This document shows, one piece after another, positions 23,440 through 35,258 of a DNA stretch of 64,000 nucleotides. The DNA lies in assembly GCA_023512835.1 (NCBI GenBank), contig CM042089.1, forward strand, positions 11,671,759-11,735,758. Direction: 5' to 3'. Each line of letters begins with the position of its first letter. The first letter of the stretch is position 1. The translations under genes and the position numbers were made by a program. The stretch comes from Taxillus chinensis. Lineage: Eukaryota; Streptophyta; Magnoliopsida; Santalales; Loranthaceae. The notes beneath the pieces were generated by a model, which was not told where the DNA came from, ran no database searches, and saw only the letters and a list, made by a program, of their open reading frames with translations.

Positions 23440-25372
23440 ATAAATTTCATCTACTAACCACTCGAGGAAGAATTTGTGAGATCAACTTGATTTGTTCGGC
23501 CATCATTGACATTTGCTCCTCAAGTTATTTATCTTTCGCTAGTCTTTCAGCTTCCTTTACCAACAATTGCTCTTGCAAAGTCTTGATAGATTTACATCTT
23601 CTATATGCTGCTCAATCAAGTCATAATAAGAAGATTTGTCTGTCGAACGCGTACGGGAAGGTGTAGGCCCAAATCCAATGCCACGAATTTGGCCGTTTCA
23701 TTCTTTTTTTGCTATCACTTGGCTATACACATCACTTGGCGCATAAACAATTTGCCCATGTAGCCCTTGAGATGAATCCACTTCTTGCTGAGATAAAAGT
23801 GTCTCCATTTGCTTCTACACATATTACAATCAACAATAAAGTGACATTGTGAGATATTCTAGTAGAACACATACTGTTAACATTTTATAATGACAAACTT
23901 ACAATATTTTCTGCAGCAATGTCAATAACTGGCTCACCATTTTTTCTTTTCCTATTTTATATATACAAATCTGACTTCGTTTGAGCTCAACCATCTCGTA
24001 TCTCCTACAAATCATTCATATACATCAAATAATTGACATAACTATATAAATAAAGTCAAACAATTATATTATCTATTTAATACTATATTCTATATTAACA
24101 TGTTCATGAAGAAGACTGAGATTAAGCCAATTGTTAGAAGAATGTACCAACTCATGAGCCAATCGGGCATATGTTTTGCTTTCTAAGGTGTGCACATCCT
24201 TTTGGAAGGTTTGTAAAATTTTATTTCTTGCACTTTTATTCTGCAACAAATAAACAAATTTTATGTAAGAACCATTTATAATTAAATTTCAAGTACTTAG
24301 CGCACACAACAAACATGTTGATAATACCTTCCCATCACTAAACATCCAATAATCAATCAAACACTTCATTTGCAAAGGATCAACAGAGTGAGGAATACCA
24401 ACTACCATTTGTTCTTTTGTTTTTGAGACATTAAAGAATTTATCTTTAAGTTGTTTTCTGAAATCCCGCCACCTTCTTCCTAGGTAACTCAATAAATAGT
24501 GTGCCCAACATTTTAGAACCATTGGGTCATCGTTATTACATTTGAGAACAAATTTGGACTACAACAAAAATTTAGTTAGTACGTAATAAACCAAGGGAAA
24601 ATTAGACATGAAATTAAAGCAATAAAATTATAACTATATCGAAATAGTCATCAAACAATGTTTCTTGTATTCTTTTGGGACTTTCGGCCATGTCAGATAA
24701 TTTAATGGACAATAATCCCCCCTTCACACAATTGTCCCAAGAAATCGAGAAAACAAAGAGTTATTTTCTCCAACTACTTGGAAGTTTTTATTCACCTCTA
24801 TTGAAACACATTCCCTTTTCGGTAAGTTCCATATATTCTTTAAACGTGTTATTCCTCTTCTTGCAGGAGGTCCAAATTCATCTGTTTGAATTTAAATGAC
24901 ATTACAACAAATGTAAAGTACTTATATAACAACACAAAAAAATAAATAGATAATGAATTAATACTTTACGAAAAAATATTTTTACCTATTACATGTACTT
25001 GGGCTTTATGTCCAAGCTCATCATCGAATCCCCAATCCTTGTATTGATCACATTCCATACTATCTCACTATCGGACTCCTCATCCATATTAGCATTTCCA
25101 TGATAATCAAGATCATCCTCATCATCATCCTCAAAAAGACTCTGATTTTGCATAGTGCTGAAGTTGGTATTTGAATGTGGCTTCTTGAAAGGTAGTCTTA
25201 TTGAAGTATTTGGATAGGAGTTTGTAGGAAATCTACTGCTCACATTAGGATTGAACGGTATTGTAGGTTGGGAGGTTGATGAAGCAGTGCGATTTTTATT
25301 TACTTTTGATGGCATGAGACTTGCATTCCCTTTCTGCTTTTGTGTAATTATGTGTTGCCTTTTTGGTGGCAT
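23440..25372 (-). pseudogene. CACTA second gene, transposase_24 (Ptta/En/Spm) family
   Basis: The first exon starts with MPPKRQ (25372), directly after a TTTTTCAG acceptor, and encodes a serine/asparagine-rich and acidic leader ending near 24989. Downstream minus-strand pieces give the family core: GPPARRG near 24865, FLGTIVRRGDYCPL near 24715, then LGRRWRDFRKQLKDKFFN (about 24420-24475) and VDPLQMKCLIDYWMFSDGK (about 24330-24385). Near 23655 comes RIRGIGFGPTPSRTRS, and near 23480 a heptad-like EEQMSMMAEQIKLI. This is the usual order for the plant transposase (Ptta/En/Spm) protein paired with TNP2. It is split by introns and carries in-frame stops (for example before EEQMSMM), so it is scored as decayed. 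Confidence 0.75.
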
Positions 25373-25379
25373 CTTTAAC

Positions 25380-27285
25380 CTGAAAAATTAAAAAAGAACC
25401 TCTCAATGCTATTGGAAGCAATTGCTGCATCAAAACATGTGTATCATGACTTTTCAAACCAATAATTTTTCGTTGCTTCAATTTTACACCACGTGAGATA
25501 TTTGAGGCATATCCATTTGGCACTTTCACATGTTTTAATACAGTCAACATGCTAGTTTTCTCAATGTTACTCATTATAAAGCAAGTATGTGGAATATATA
25601 ATTTGTTCTCACGCTGAATAGGATGGAGTTCACTTCGTATGCCCATTACTTGGAGGTCTAAGTGTGCCTTCAAATTATCCTTTGTATTTTCAAGGTTCAA
25701 TAATATACCAATTATATTATTGGCAACATTATGCTCAGTATGCATAAAGTTAATTTGATGACGAAATGAGTGATGGCTCCAATAAGGTAGGTTGAAAAGA
25801 ATACTTTTCTTTTTCCATGGATATGTTGGAGTACCTTCAGTTTGCATTAACACATCATTCCCAAGATAACATCATAGGAGGTAACTCATATTCTTCAGTT
25901 CCATTAAACGAATTTTTATCTCCTCGAAACACATGATTAGGATCCAGAAATGGTCAATCACCCATGTAACAATACTTCCCACCATTTTGAAGTCACTTAT
26001 ATTTTGTGCCATGATTACAAGTAGGGCATGCAATGACACATTTAGTATTCCACTCTGACAAATCACCGTATGCAAGAAAATCATTAAATGTCCATATTAA
26101 TGCTGCATGCAATTGAAACAATTGTTTAATGGAACAGTCATAGGTCTCAATACCACGATCCCATAATTCCTTCAACTCCTTCACTAAAGGTTGCAGAAAT
26201 AAATCTATATTTGTTATATGAGAGCTTGGGCCAGGAATAAGGAGGGATAACATCATTGATGACCGCTTCATACATATCCAAGGATTACATGCCAAATACT
26301 ATAAGTACTGCTCAAATTTTTGAAAGGATAAAATCTATCAGAAGCCAACCCAAGTCTAATATTGCGAGGATCTGAAGAAAAATCTTTAAATTGATTATCA
26401 AATTCTTGCCATGCAGGTGAATCTGCTGGGTGCCTTAATATGCCATCATTGGTCTGATTTTCAGCATGTCATACCATTTGAGAAGCTATTTTTGAATACA
26501 AGAATAATCTTTGTAATCGTTGCTTCAAAGGAAACCATCGCAATACCTTTGCAGCTGTTTTTTTTCTCATTGTCCTCTTGAATCCACCTAGATGCACCAC
26601 AAGTTGAGCATACTTCATCAGTAGCAGTCTCTTCCCAAAATAACATGCAATTATTTGGGCAAGCATGGATTTTTTCATACCCAAGACCTAAGTCTTTGAT
26701 AATTTTTTTCCCTCATAAAAGTCTTTAGGCAATTTAGCATTCTCAGGAAGTAACTGTTTAATGAAATTCAACAACTGATCCATTGAATTATTGCTCTATC
26801 TATGTAGACATTTCAAATTATTCAAACAAATGATTGTCTCTAGTTTAGTTAACTTGCATCCTTTGTACAAAGGTTCTTGTAAATCTATCAGCAGGCTGAA
26901 AAACTTGTTCGTATCTTCATTAACTATTGCGTTGATTGTTCCTCGCTTTGAGTAACTCCATTCATTTGGAACATATCATGTAACAATAAATCTAAACCAG
27001 TATGATCCTCAAAATGATTACGGGTATTCAAATCTTTAGGGCTAGTCTCTGTAGGAAAAGACTCACCATGATGATACCAACAATCATAACCTGGACTGAA
27101 ACCATACACCATCACATGATCATGTACCTCAACTGTACTAAGAAAAAGTGAGTTTACGCTGTTTACATAGGGACAAAAGAGCATCCCAGCAACATGTGAA
27201 TGTTGTGAAGCAAACTCTAAAAAGTTATACACTCCTTGACGATATTCGAACTCAATCTAGGCTTTTGCATCCAACTCTTATCCAT
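25380..27285 (-). pseudogene. TNP2-like CACTA transposase, decayed and C-terminally truncated
   Basis: It starts at MDKSWMQ (ATG at 27285). A one-base loss breaks the frame a few codons later, and the transposase-associated domain follows: VYNFLEFASQHS, CPYVNSVNS, HVMVYGFSPGYDCWYHHGES (27060-27230). Then come zinc-finger-like pieces near 26620 and the transposase_21 core, with PWICMKRSSMMLSLLIPGP and ELKELWDRGIETYDCS (about 26130-26280) and ACPTCNHGTKY. The last block has LPYWSHHSFRHQINFMHTEH, VANNIIGILLN, and KSHDTHVLMQQLLPIALRG (ends about 25400). TNP2 normally continues with a DUF4218 region; here the acceptor of the next gene follows at once, so the C-terminus is deleted. Several stops and shifts lie between blocks. 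Confidence 0.82.
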
Positions 27286-27289
27286 AGTT

Positions 27290-28596
27290 TGTCTTCCTGT
27301 GCTCAAATGACATTTAAATGTGTTATTAATGTGGGAGAACTCTATTATTTGAAAACAAATCATAAGATTAAGCATAATATAGGTACATTTGGGAGATCCT
27401 CAGTAAAATTTTAGATCTTCAAATTTCAATTAAACAAATGTAACCTTAGGATTATATATTTGTTTAATTGTTAATAGATGAAAATGTTAAATTTATAATC
27501 ATTCTAGAAAATCAATTATAACAGTGCTTTACAAGCAAGATGCATATTCACGAGCAATGAAATCTTTGGGGTTATGGTGCAGACATAATATTTTAGTTCC
27601 TTTAAGTCAATCACATCAGATTTTATAAATTTGAAATAAGTTTCATTTGGACTAAATATGATTATCATTTACAAAATTGTCTAAATGATGTCATATGCTC
27701 TATTATGTTTAAAGTTTTAGTTGTTGCATACTCTAATAGGTTTTGTTTTTCAAATGTAAGGAAATTTAATTATATACTTGATTTTATTCTAAGGTAATAA
27801 ATGCTGGGAATAGCTAAAAGTAGTAGTATTCTAATGCTAATATATTGCACTGTGAGTTTAAGTGTCATCTTCCACTAAAATCTTAACCTATTTAACTGTT
27901 GCAGTGCATTTGGGTGCATATATAGATGATGCTCGTGAAATAATTAGTACTGTAATGCATGCAAGAATTGGGCAACAATCAAAATGCAAACATAAAACCA
28001 ATTACAAACAACCAATATCCCCAAAAAACCGACCAAACAACAAACAAAGCAAACAACAATGTCATTAAATCAATACCCAGCAATGCAGCAACAACAATCA
28101 ATACCACGCCCCAATAGAATTAACACAACCAACCAATATAAAACATAACAGAATTAACAACCAAACCCCATTCCAATAAATCATGTAAACCCTAACTTCA
28201 CGTCAACATAAATTTCATTCCAAGTTATTGAATCTTAGGAGAAGAGATTATTTGGTCTCACCTTTGAAGGAACACACGACTGCTGCACTAGACTCGGATT
28301 GTCAGTGAAGATTATGCAACAAAGAGATTACGTAGCAGAGGCTCCAATTATGCAGCAGGAGGAACGACTTTGACTACCGTCTGCGCGGAGGAGATGCAAC
28401 AGACGATGGATTGACCAGCGAGCGAGAGGAAGACGGATCGACCAACGAGCGAGAGGAAGACGGATCGACCGGCGAGCGAGAGGCAAACGGATTGAGATGA
28501 CGATTTGTGTTGCTGGAGATGGATAGGATTTCGATTTCAGCAGGAGAGCGAGAGGAAGGCGGCAAGCTAGGGATTACAGATCGATTACGCGAGACC
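27290..28596 (-). other. 5' side of the CACTA transposase genes, with a 27-bp tandem repeat
   Basis: Mostly AT-rich leader and intron-like sequence upstream of TNP2. At about 28410-28495 a 27-bp unit, GACCAACGAGCGAGAGGAAG plus ACGGATC, is repeated three times; related AGCGAGAGG words recur at 28546 and, beyond the nested LTR element, at 31077. The 89-residue minus-strand frame across it (SRSLVDPSS repeats) simply translates the repeat. Confidence 0.5.
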
Positions 28597-28601
28597 TTAC
28601 G

Positions 28602-31071
28602 TGTCACGTCCCCGAATTCCAGGGAACCCGGAACCGGGTACATGACTTCCCCTTGCCCGCACCCGAAAGGTCAAGGGGTTGGTGACTAGCACCAAAAGAG
28701 ATTACACCGCGGGTCTTGTCTCAAATCTGCAACCCTGTACGATCATACATCAAGGGTAATCCTGTACTTTCCCATATATCATCATGCATACAAAGAATCA
28801 AACAATCATACAGACATCACATCATAAAGTATGCAAATACAATCGTCCACGGACCCATGTCCGGGATATCACATAAAACAATACGGAATATAATCGTATC
28901 ATACATCGAGTAGGGGGCGTCCTCCTGGAAGAAAGTCCTCCACTAGTCTCGGGTCACACCTGAAAAGGGTAAACAACAAGTAGGGGTGAGCGACAAGCTC
29001 AGTAGGTGACCCTAACACTCCACATCATGCAACACATATAAGTCTATACTATATGCTTAGTGTACTCGTGCACCGTGTAGTGTGCACAATCATCAGGACT
29101 CAGCCTGCAACAAACATCAGGACAACTTGTCCACGATCCTCCATGGGATCCCAGCTCAGGGCACTCAGCCCTAGCTCCACGAGCTCAACGGCTCAACTCA
29201 GGCCTTAGCTGTCCACGGCGCAATATGCCCGGCCAAAGTCGCCACACAGGCTTGCCATCGGTGCATATGCCTGCCACGTCAACCACATAGCACCATCGGT
29301 GCATCACGGTGAGAACCCAAACAAGTCACGGAGTCCATGCCCCAATACCTCACACCAACATACTAACATTAGTATGGCATGTCATTCTCAACATTTCCTT
29401 TGGAACTGTAGCCAGTCTTCACAAGTAAATCCTCAATCCTTGATTTATGAAGGAAGTACCCATAGCAGCTATTTTCTTGAAATCAAAAGTCCCGGCATTG
29501 GGTTCCCATAGCATAAATAAGATAATCTGATTTTTGGGGATTTTTCTGAGACGTCTAACCCCACTTTCCAAAAATTCACCACTACGAACTTTTGGGTTTT
29601 TCCGAAAACCCAATTTTCACATTTTGAAATAGTGGGAATTAATTTTTCTAGTATTTTCCTTTGAATCCAAATGGGAGGTATTTCGTTATTTACATTGTAA
29701 CTTAAGTATAATACTTAAATGTGTAGATGGGTATAGGTTGCAATGTAAATAGGTCCAGTCCAGTCAAACTGTATTTCGAATCTGCCAGTGAAACTACATT
29801 TTCGAATCTGCATTTCGAATCTTTCGAATCTCTTTTCGAACTACCTTCGACCCTCGAACCTACACTCGAACTACCTTCGAAAACTACCTTCGAAGTACCC
29901 ATGAACTGCCTTCGAAACTCCCCTTCGAAGTACCTTCGAACCTTCGAAATGACACTCGAAAATTTCACATTCGACACTCGAAATTACACTACATCGAACC
30001 TACCTTCGAACCTTCGAAATCGCACATTCGAAATTTCCAATTTCCGATCGATCTCATCGGTCGTTCTCTACCCAGTTCACGACGATTCTTGTTCATCATC
30101 GTTTTTCACCAGTTTCTCGTCTGGATTCAACCCGGAATCTCATAAAACTCATACCTAATACTATATCTTAGGTTTTAAATCACGTCTTACCCCTCAGAAC
30201 GCATTTAAATACAAGATTCAACCCAAAATTGGTTTTTCCCCAAATTCTAGGGTTCAACACGAATTTGCATGATTTCATCAAATTCTTACATGTTAATCCA
30301 AAAAAAAGCAAGAAAAGGGTGAAGAATCAGTGGAACACCTACCTGGAATGATTCTTGATGCTTGAACGAGCTCAAAACGCCCCAAATCGCCAAGGCCTCC
30401 AAGCTTCCTTCTCTCTTTCTCTCTTTAAGCTCTCCAACGTAGATGCAGATGCTAAAACGTAACGTGGAAGCTCTCTTTCCCCTATTTATATTTTTGCCAG
30501 TCAACTGACCTAGTCAACCATTGACCCAGTCAAAAATTAACCTCCAAGGTCTCGAACTCCAAATTGAGTCAAACTACAGTCAAAACGCTCGAAATGACGA
30601 GCACAATACTACACAGATATTAGTACACCCAAATGACCGCTCAAACGCAAAGTCAACCAATAGACCCCGAAAAGTCAACAATCGGGTCAAACGGGGCCCC
30701 GACTCGGAATCGGGCCCAAGTACAGTCAAAATGCTCACATTGACGGCTACACTACCGTCCTGATAGTTACATTCCCATAGAATGACTATCTCTCAAGACT
30801 ACCCAAATACGAGTCTTTACATCCTCCCCACCTTAGGACTTTTCGTCCTCGAAAATAAAACACATGCCCCAAATGACATAACAAAATTCAAGCTCAATGT
30901 CCCAACAACAAAACATCAAACATGATCACCGATCACATAGGTCCAATGCAACTCACAACAAGCCAAAAAAGCTTCACAATATTTAACAACAACAAGCTAA
31001 ACCACATCTCAAACAACATATGCAAAATAAATGCATGAAACATAACTCATACCTCAGGGAAGGTCCTCACA
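28602..31071 (-). mobile_element. LTR retroelement (3' LTR and 3' internal stub) nested in the CACTA
   Basis: The insert is bounded by an exact 5-bp duplication TTACG (28597-28601 and 31072-31076), and CACTA sequence with AGCGAGAGG words resumes on both sides. On the minus strand it begins TGTGAGGACC at 31071 and ends GGGGACGTGACA at 28602. At 30822-30838 lies CCTAAGGTGGGGAGGA, a polypurine tract preceded by TTTTCGAGGACGAAAAGTCC, as found at the 3' end of gypsy polyproteins. The 3' LTR therefore runs from TGTAAAGACTC (30821) to 28602, about 2.2 kb, with a TATAAATAG box at 30482-30490. Only about 250 bp of internal sequence and at most the first bases of a 5' LTR remain, so most of the element has been deleted. 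Confidence 0.8.
29770..30030. repeat. TTCGAA-dense array in the nested LTR
   Basis: The six-base palindrome TTCGAA and its core TCGAA recur well over twenty times in about 260 bp, usually within CCTTCGAA, CACTCGAA or CATTCGAA at irregular 8-20 bp spacing. It lies in the LTR between the TATA region and its end. Purpose unknown. Confidence 0.85.
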
Positions 31072-31076
31072 TTACG

Positions 31077-31395
31077 AGCGAGAGGTAACGCGAGTTAAAA
31101 ATATTAAAGCGTTATAATAATTTTATTAATTTAATGTAACCGGCGTTTAAAATAACACCGATACAAATAAATTTAGGGGCGGCGTTTTCACATGACACCG
31201 ATAAATAATTGGTAGGGGTGACGTTTCTGAAGATGCCGCCATTTTCATAACCTGTTGTGGCATGTTTTTGTAGAAATGCCACAAAATGGTTTATTTTTGT
31301 GGCGTTTCCAGAAATGCCACTTATGTTTATTTTTAACGGCAATTTTATAAAACACCACTAATAAAACGCCGCCTAAGTACACAATTCTTGTAGTG
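31077..31395. repeat. CACTA right subterminal region
   Basis: It contains GGCGTTT/GCCGCC/GGCATTT words in both orientations (for example GATGCCGCCATTTTC at 31229 and TGTGGCGTTTCCAGAAATGCC at 31299), ending AACGCCGCCTAAGTACACAATTCTTGTAGTG. These mirror the left subterminal words without the regular 29-bp array. Confidence 0.75.
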
Positions 31396-31535
31396 GTTGG
31401 GCCTCATTACTATTAGAGAGGGCGGAGATGAAATCAGTGATGATAGATTTCTGGGAAAGCTTGAAGATGCCGTACCAGAGGAGATTGACGGAGATGTTGC
31501 CGTTCAGGAGAGGGCCTTTGTGGTACGGCAATCAA
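31396..31535 (-). pseudogene. EXORDIUM/PHI-1-like pseudogene, N-proximal part
   Basis: Read on the minus strand from about 31535: LPYHKGPLLNGNISVNLLWY then GIFKLSQKSIITDFISALS, the signature opening of the mature EXO/PHI-1 domain, up to the CACTA end at 31395. The natural continuation (SVSTWLKTTAKHY) is at 20205 on the other side of the transposon. Upstream sequence (signal peptide and N-terminus) is missing and replaced by a (TA)n run at 31540. Confidence 0.86.
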
Positions 31536-31544
31536 CTATTGAGT

Positions 31545-31859
31545 ATATATATATATATACACATAAATAATTGTTAGTGTTTCAATATTATTATGAGTTT
31601 GATAAATAAATATTGTGGAGGTCTAATATTATTAGTTAATCATATAAATAGCGTTTGGGCTTGATACTGTTAGTTTAATAATATAAATGTGGAGTTGGGC
31701 TTACTATTATTTTTTGGTGATATAATTGTCATTTGTGGCAGGTTATTTGTTGATTTAGCAATTTAAATATTTTGTATGTTATAATGTTGATTTGATGGAA
31801 TTATTATTTGTTGATTAAATGTGAGAGATTGGTTATGAAGTTGGCCGTGGAATTAATTG
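31545..31859. other. AT-rich spacer
   Basis: No feature recognised beyond a (TA)n run at its left edge; it may be the degraded front of the LTR fragment that follows. Confidence 0.3.
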
Positions 31860-32293
31860 AGTTAATCGCAGGTCCCATATAGGGCTGGCAAGAGGCTACG
31901 GGTCCCCTATGTGGCTGGTTATCTTAGGTCTCATATGTGTCTGATTGTCATTAGGGATACCACAGGTCCCACATATGGTTATTTAGGAGTGATTGGGATT
32001 CATGGAGTTGGTTATAGGGATCCCATGGATGGCTAGATTGTTCTATAAATAGTTTTAATGATTTAAATGTGATATGTAATGTTGCATATTTAATTGAATG
32101 TAAGCTCACTGTGTTAGAATAGGACACTACATTGGCACAAGCATACACCGATTATGTAAACTTAAGATTTCATGTTGTAGGGTGTGAAGATGGAGATCAC
32201 CTGTTGGACATTTGTGCTCACCCTGCTTTATTACTATTTCCACAGGTTTTTGTCGGAGTAGCAGGTGGTGCTATAACGGAGTGAGTCGTGACA
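31860..32293 (+). repeat. LTR-family fragment (copy F), LTR 3' end
   Basis: Repeated GGTCCCATATGTGG-type phrases, TAGGACACTACATTGGCAC (32122) and GATCACCTGTTGGACATTTGTGCTCACC (32193-32222), then an end at TCGTGACA (32293). The same phrases in the same order occur at 63295-63605, and the GTGCTCACCC block occurs in reverse in the nested LTR near 29000. Plus orientation. Confidence 0.65.
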
Positions 32294-35020
32294 TTTTGGG
32301 TATAGAGTTTACCCTATAGTTAAACTTTTCTTATTATTTATTATTTTATTACTTTATTTCTTGGACTTGGGTCAATGACAGTTGTATGAACTTTATTGAT
32401 GGTACTTTGTTGTGTTTCTTTTATGAGTGTTAGATATTTATGGAAATTAAATCTTGCATTGAAATTCATTAGTAAGTACAATTCTACTCCTATTGTTGTA
32501 TTGTACAGAATGGGATCGATCACCAACCTCTCAACCTCACAAGTGTGGGCATGGGGACATTGCATCCCTAGTTCTGATTCTCCTAGAATTTGAGGGTATG
32601 ACAGGACAATTCAAGTAGTAAGTACCATAAACTCCGCTTGAGTAAGGTTTTTCTTGTACTTTCATCACCCAAGTCGGGTGATGCTCGAATACAAGTTCTA
32701 CTCAAAAATATATCTGCACTGCTCAAATTCATCCCATTCGAGGTGTAAGTATGATTCGGATTTGGTGCTCGAATACAAGTTCTGCTTGAAAATATATCTA
32801 CACTACTCAAAAGCGCCCTTTTTGAACATGTGCCTACTTTCAAGTGGACGTGCCATAAGCTACATTAGCTTTTCTTGCACAATTTATGTGCAAACGACTT
32901 GCAAATAATATTTCTCTTTTAAAAGTAGAATCCGATCAAATTTAATCAATAAAGTTTGTTTAATATATCCTTTTTATATATAAAATCATACTTTATTCGA
33001 ACTATAATTTGAATAAAGTAACTGTTTTTAAAAATATATTTTAATTGTTTTATATTTTAAAATTTAAACTCATTTTTAAGACCTAAATTAAAACTTTTAA
33101 AAAAAAATTATGATTAGTACTCGGCTTTATTGTTTGGATGCATAATATTATATTTCCTAACAATTTTTATAGAATTCAATTAAAAAACACTTTTTGAAAA
33201 CAAATTATCTCTCACACAAAATAAATTCATTTTTAAAATTTAGAATTCAAACTCCAATTCTAACAATGATTCAAATCATGAAATTAAAATACAAAGATAA
33301 AAACATATATCAAACACCCCTTAAATGTCTTTAGCAACATGATTTAGTGTCTGTTAGTATACCTATTTTGATTATGTATGGTATTGAAGAAAGTAATATT
33401 TTAGAAATAATTTTTAGATGTATGTTATTTTTATATTTAAATTTAATTTTTTGTGGTTTTTAATTTTTCACTTTATTATCTGGATTTTTTAAACTTTTTT
33501 TGTGACTCGTTTTTTAAAAATAAATTTATTTTTTTTAAATAATTTTTTTATTAAATTGAATTTATTTTACAAAATTATAATTTAAATTCTAACTCCAATA
33601 AATAAAAATAATAATTTTTTTAAAAAAAACTAAAAATAAGACTTACATGAATACATTTTTAAACAACACCCAATTCAATTAAATATAAATAAGGTGGAGT
33701 AGGAAAAATGAATAAGTCAACAAAAATTAGTCGGTGTTGATCAATAATTTTATTATAATTTTTAATAATAAAATTGAAAATAGTTTATTATATTACTTCT
33801 TTTACACATTTAAAAAATTGTCGTGGATTGAGTAGAAAGTTGTATTTTTTAATAAAAATTTAATGTTTTTAGTGAAAAAATTTAAATAATATTTTATTTC
33901 CGTCCTACGCATCTTATTCTTATTTAATTTAAATTTGACTTTGAGTATTGGCAATAACCCATTAGATTTATTAAAATAAATGAGACTTGCTAGAAAAAAT
34001 TGCACAGAAAAATTTTAAAGATTAAAAATGGTTGGAGGAATTTGGAATAATTCAAAATGAACACGTAGACCAGTGAAATGTAACCGACTACATTCATAAA
34101 CTTTGTTTTATCTCATGGATAAATATTTTAAAAAAGAGTTTTATTAAAAAAAAAAGATTTTCCTTCAAGTAATGAGCTACTATTTATTAATATTTCCCCC
34201 AGATAAAACGGTAAGAAAAGCCCGTCATTGGACAGGAGTACTGAGTCGCTGCAGTGATAAGATTGCTCGCACAGTAAACATTAACAAGCCACGTGGCAGA
34301 TGTCAGTGATGGTTCATATGCCGTGTTCAGTAAAAGGCGTTTCCGAGGCAGATGTCAGAGTTGCTATCACAGTGACATAGTGCACTTTCCAAGGGCATTC
34401 TGACATTGGTCTCGAGTTAAAAGTTAAAATTAAGGTTATTATTCAGGAAGGGGGCCATGAGCGTGTTTAAGGTGTCGCGTGTTTATAATAGGTATGAATA
34501 ATTTTGAATGCTCAATAACGAGTGAAATTTGATTATCAAGTAAAATTTATTATTTCACCCGCTAGCAATATGTGACCACTTACGGGTGAGATTATGGGTT
34601 CAAGTTTTATATCAATGAAGGATAGGAATGATAGGAGTCTATAAGATATTATTGTAAAATAAAACAGAAAAGAATAATTTAACGTTAATTATAATTTTTT
34701 TTAAATATTTATTTGATTGTAATTTTTTTTCATTTAATATAAAAATTAATATTTAAAATAGATAAATTAGCTATTCATCTACACCTAATCTTAAAAATAA
34801 AATATTTGAGTAAGTTAATGCCAATTCTTATAAATTGGTTTATTGGAACCATAAAATCACTTTTTTAAAAATAGAACGTAAGGTGTAACATTGGATTTTG
34901 TTATGATTAAATGATTTTAGTTTTTTTTTCCTTTAAAAAATGATACTCTCTTTTGTCTAGTAAATTTCTACCATGGAAAAAATGATACTCTATTTTGCAT
35001 ATGAAATGTAAAAAAAAATG
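32294..35020. other. Long AT-rich spacer with MITE-like debris
   Basis: No gene recognised. At 32680-32870 the phrase CTCGAATACAAGTTCT...ATATATCT.CACT is repeated (32685 and 32768). 32990-33315 ends in CAAACACCCCTTA, a common MITE terminus. At 34290-34360 a direct repeat GGCAGATGTCAG occurs twice, once next to CACGTGG; it could be a promoter relic, but no gene follows. Confidence 0.35.
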
Positions 35021-35024
35021 AAAG

Positions 35025-35230
35025 ACTAGCACTGATAAGAGGATTGCATAGTGGGTGCTATCCTAATTGTCACCTAAGGTAGTCATTTTTAAAGGTATAA
35101 TTTTATAGGTTCTATAACTCCACTCCTAGCTGCCACCTAGTCATTGTCAATACCTAAAACGGGTATAAATAATATTGTAGGGTGAGCATAAAGCTCAATA
35201 GGTAATATATAACCCTACATTTGCCATACA
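35025..35230 (-). repeat. LTR-family fragment (copy D1), LTR 3' end in reverse
   Basis: It reads like 28675-29020 of the nested LTR: GACTAGCAC, GGGTGCTATC, then GGGTGAGC..AAGCTCAATAGGT. This is the LTR 3' region in minus orientation, much degraded. Confidence 0.45.
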
Positions 35231-35258
35231 ATCCAGCCATACCTAGAATTTGCATGTA

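Larger units (their letters stand above)
20212..31395 (-). mobile_element. CACTA (En/Spm-type) DNA transposon with nested LTR element
   Basis: The left end CACTACAAAAATCAATCACT at 20212 and the right end (reverse complement CACTACAAGAATTGTGTAC) at 31395 form the CACTA terminal repeat. Both continue into CTTAGGCGGC. Flanking trinucleotides are GCT and GTT, a near match to the 3-bp duplication these elements make. Both subterminal regions carry GGCGGCATTT/GGCGTTT repeats, the expected transposase-binding zone. Genes inside run on the minus strand: TNP2-like (25380..27285), then a transposase_24-like gene (23440..25372). An LTR element (28602..31071) sits between the right end and the transposase genes. 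Without it the element is about 8.7 kb. The transposase genes are broken, so it is not autonomous now. Confidence 0.92.
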
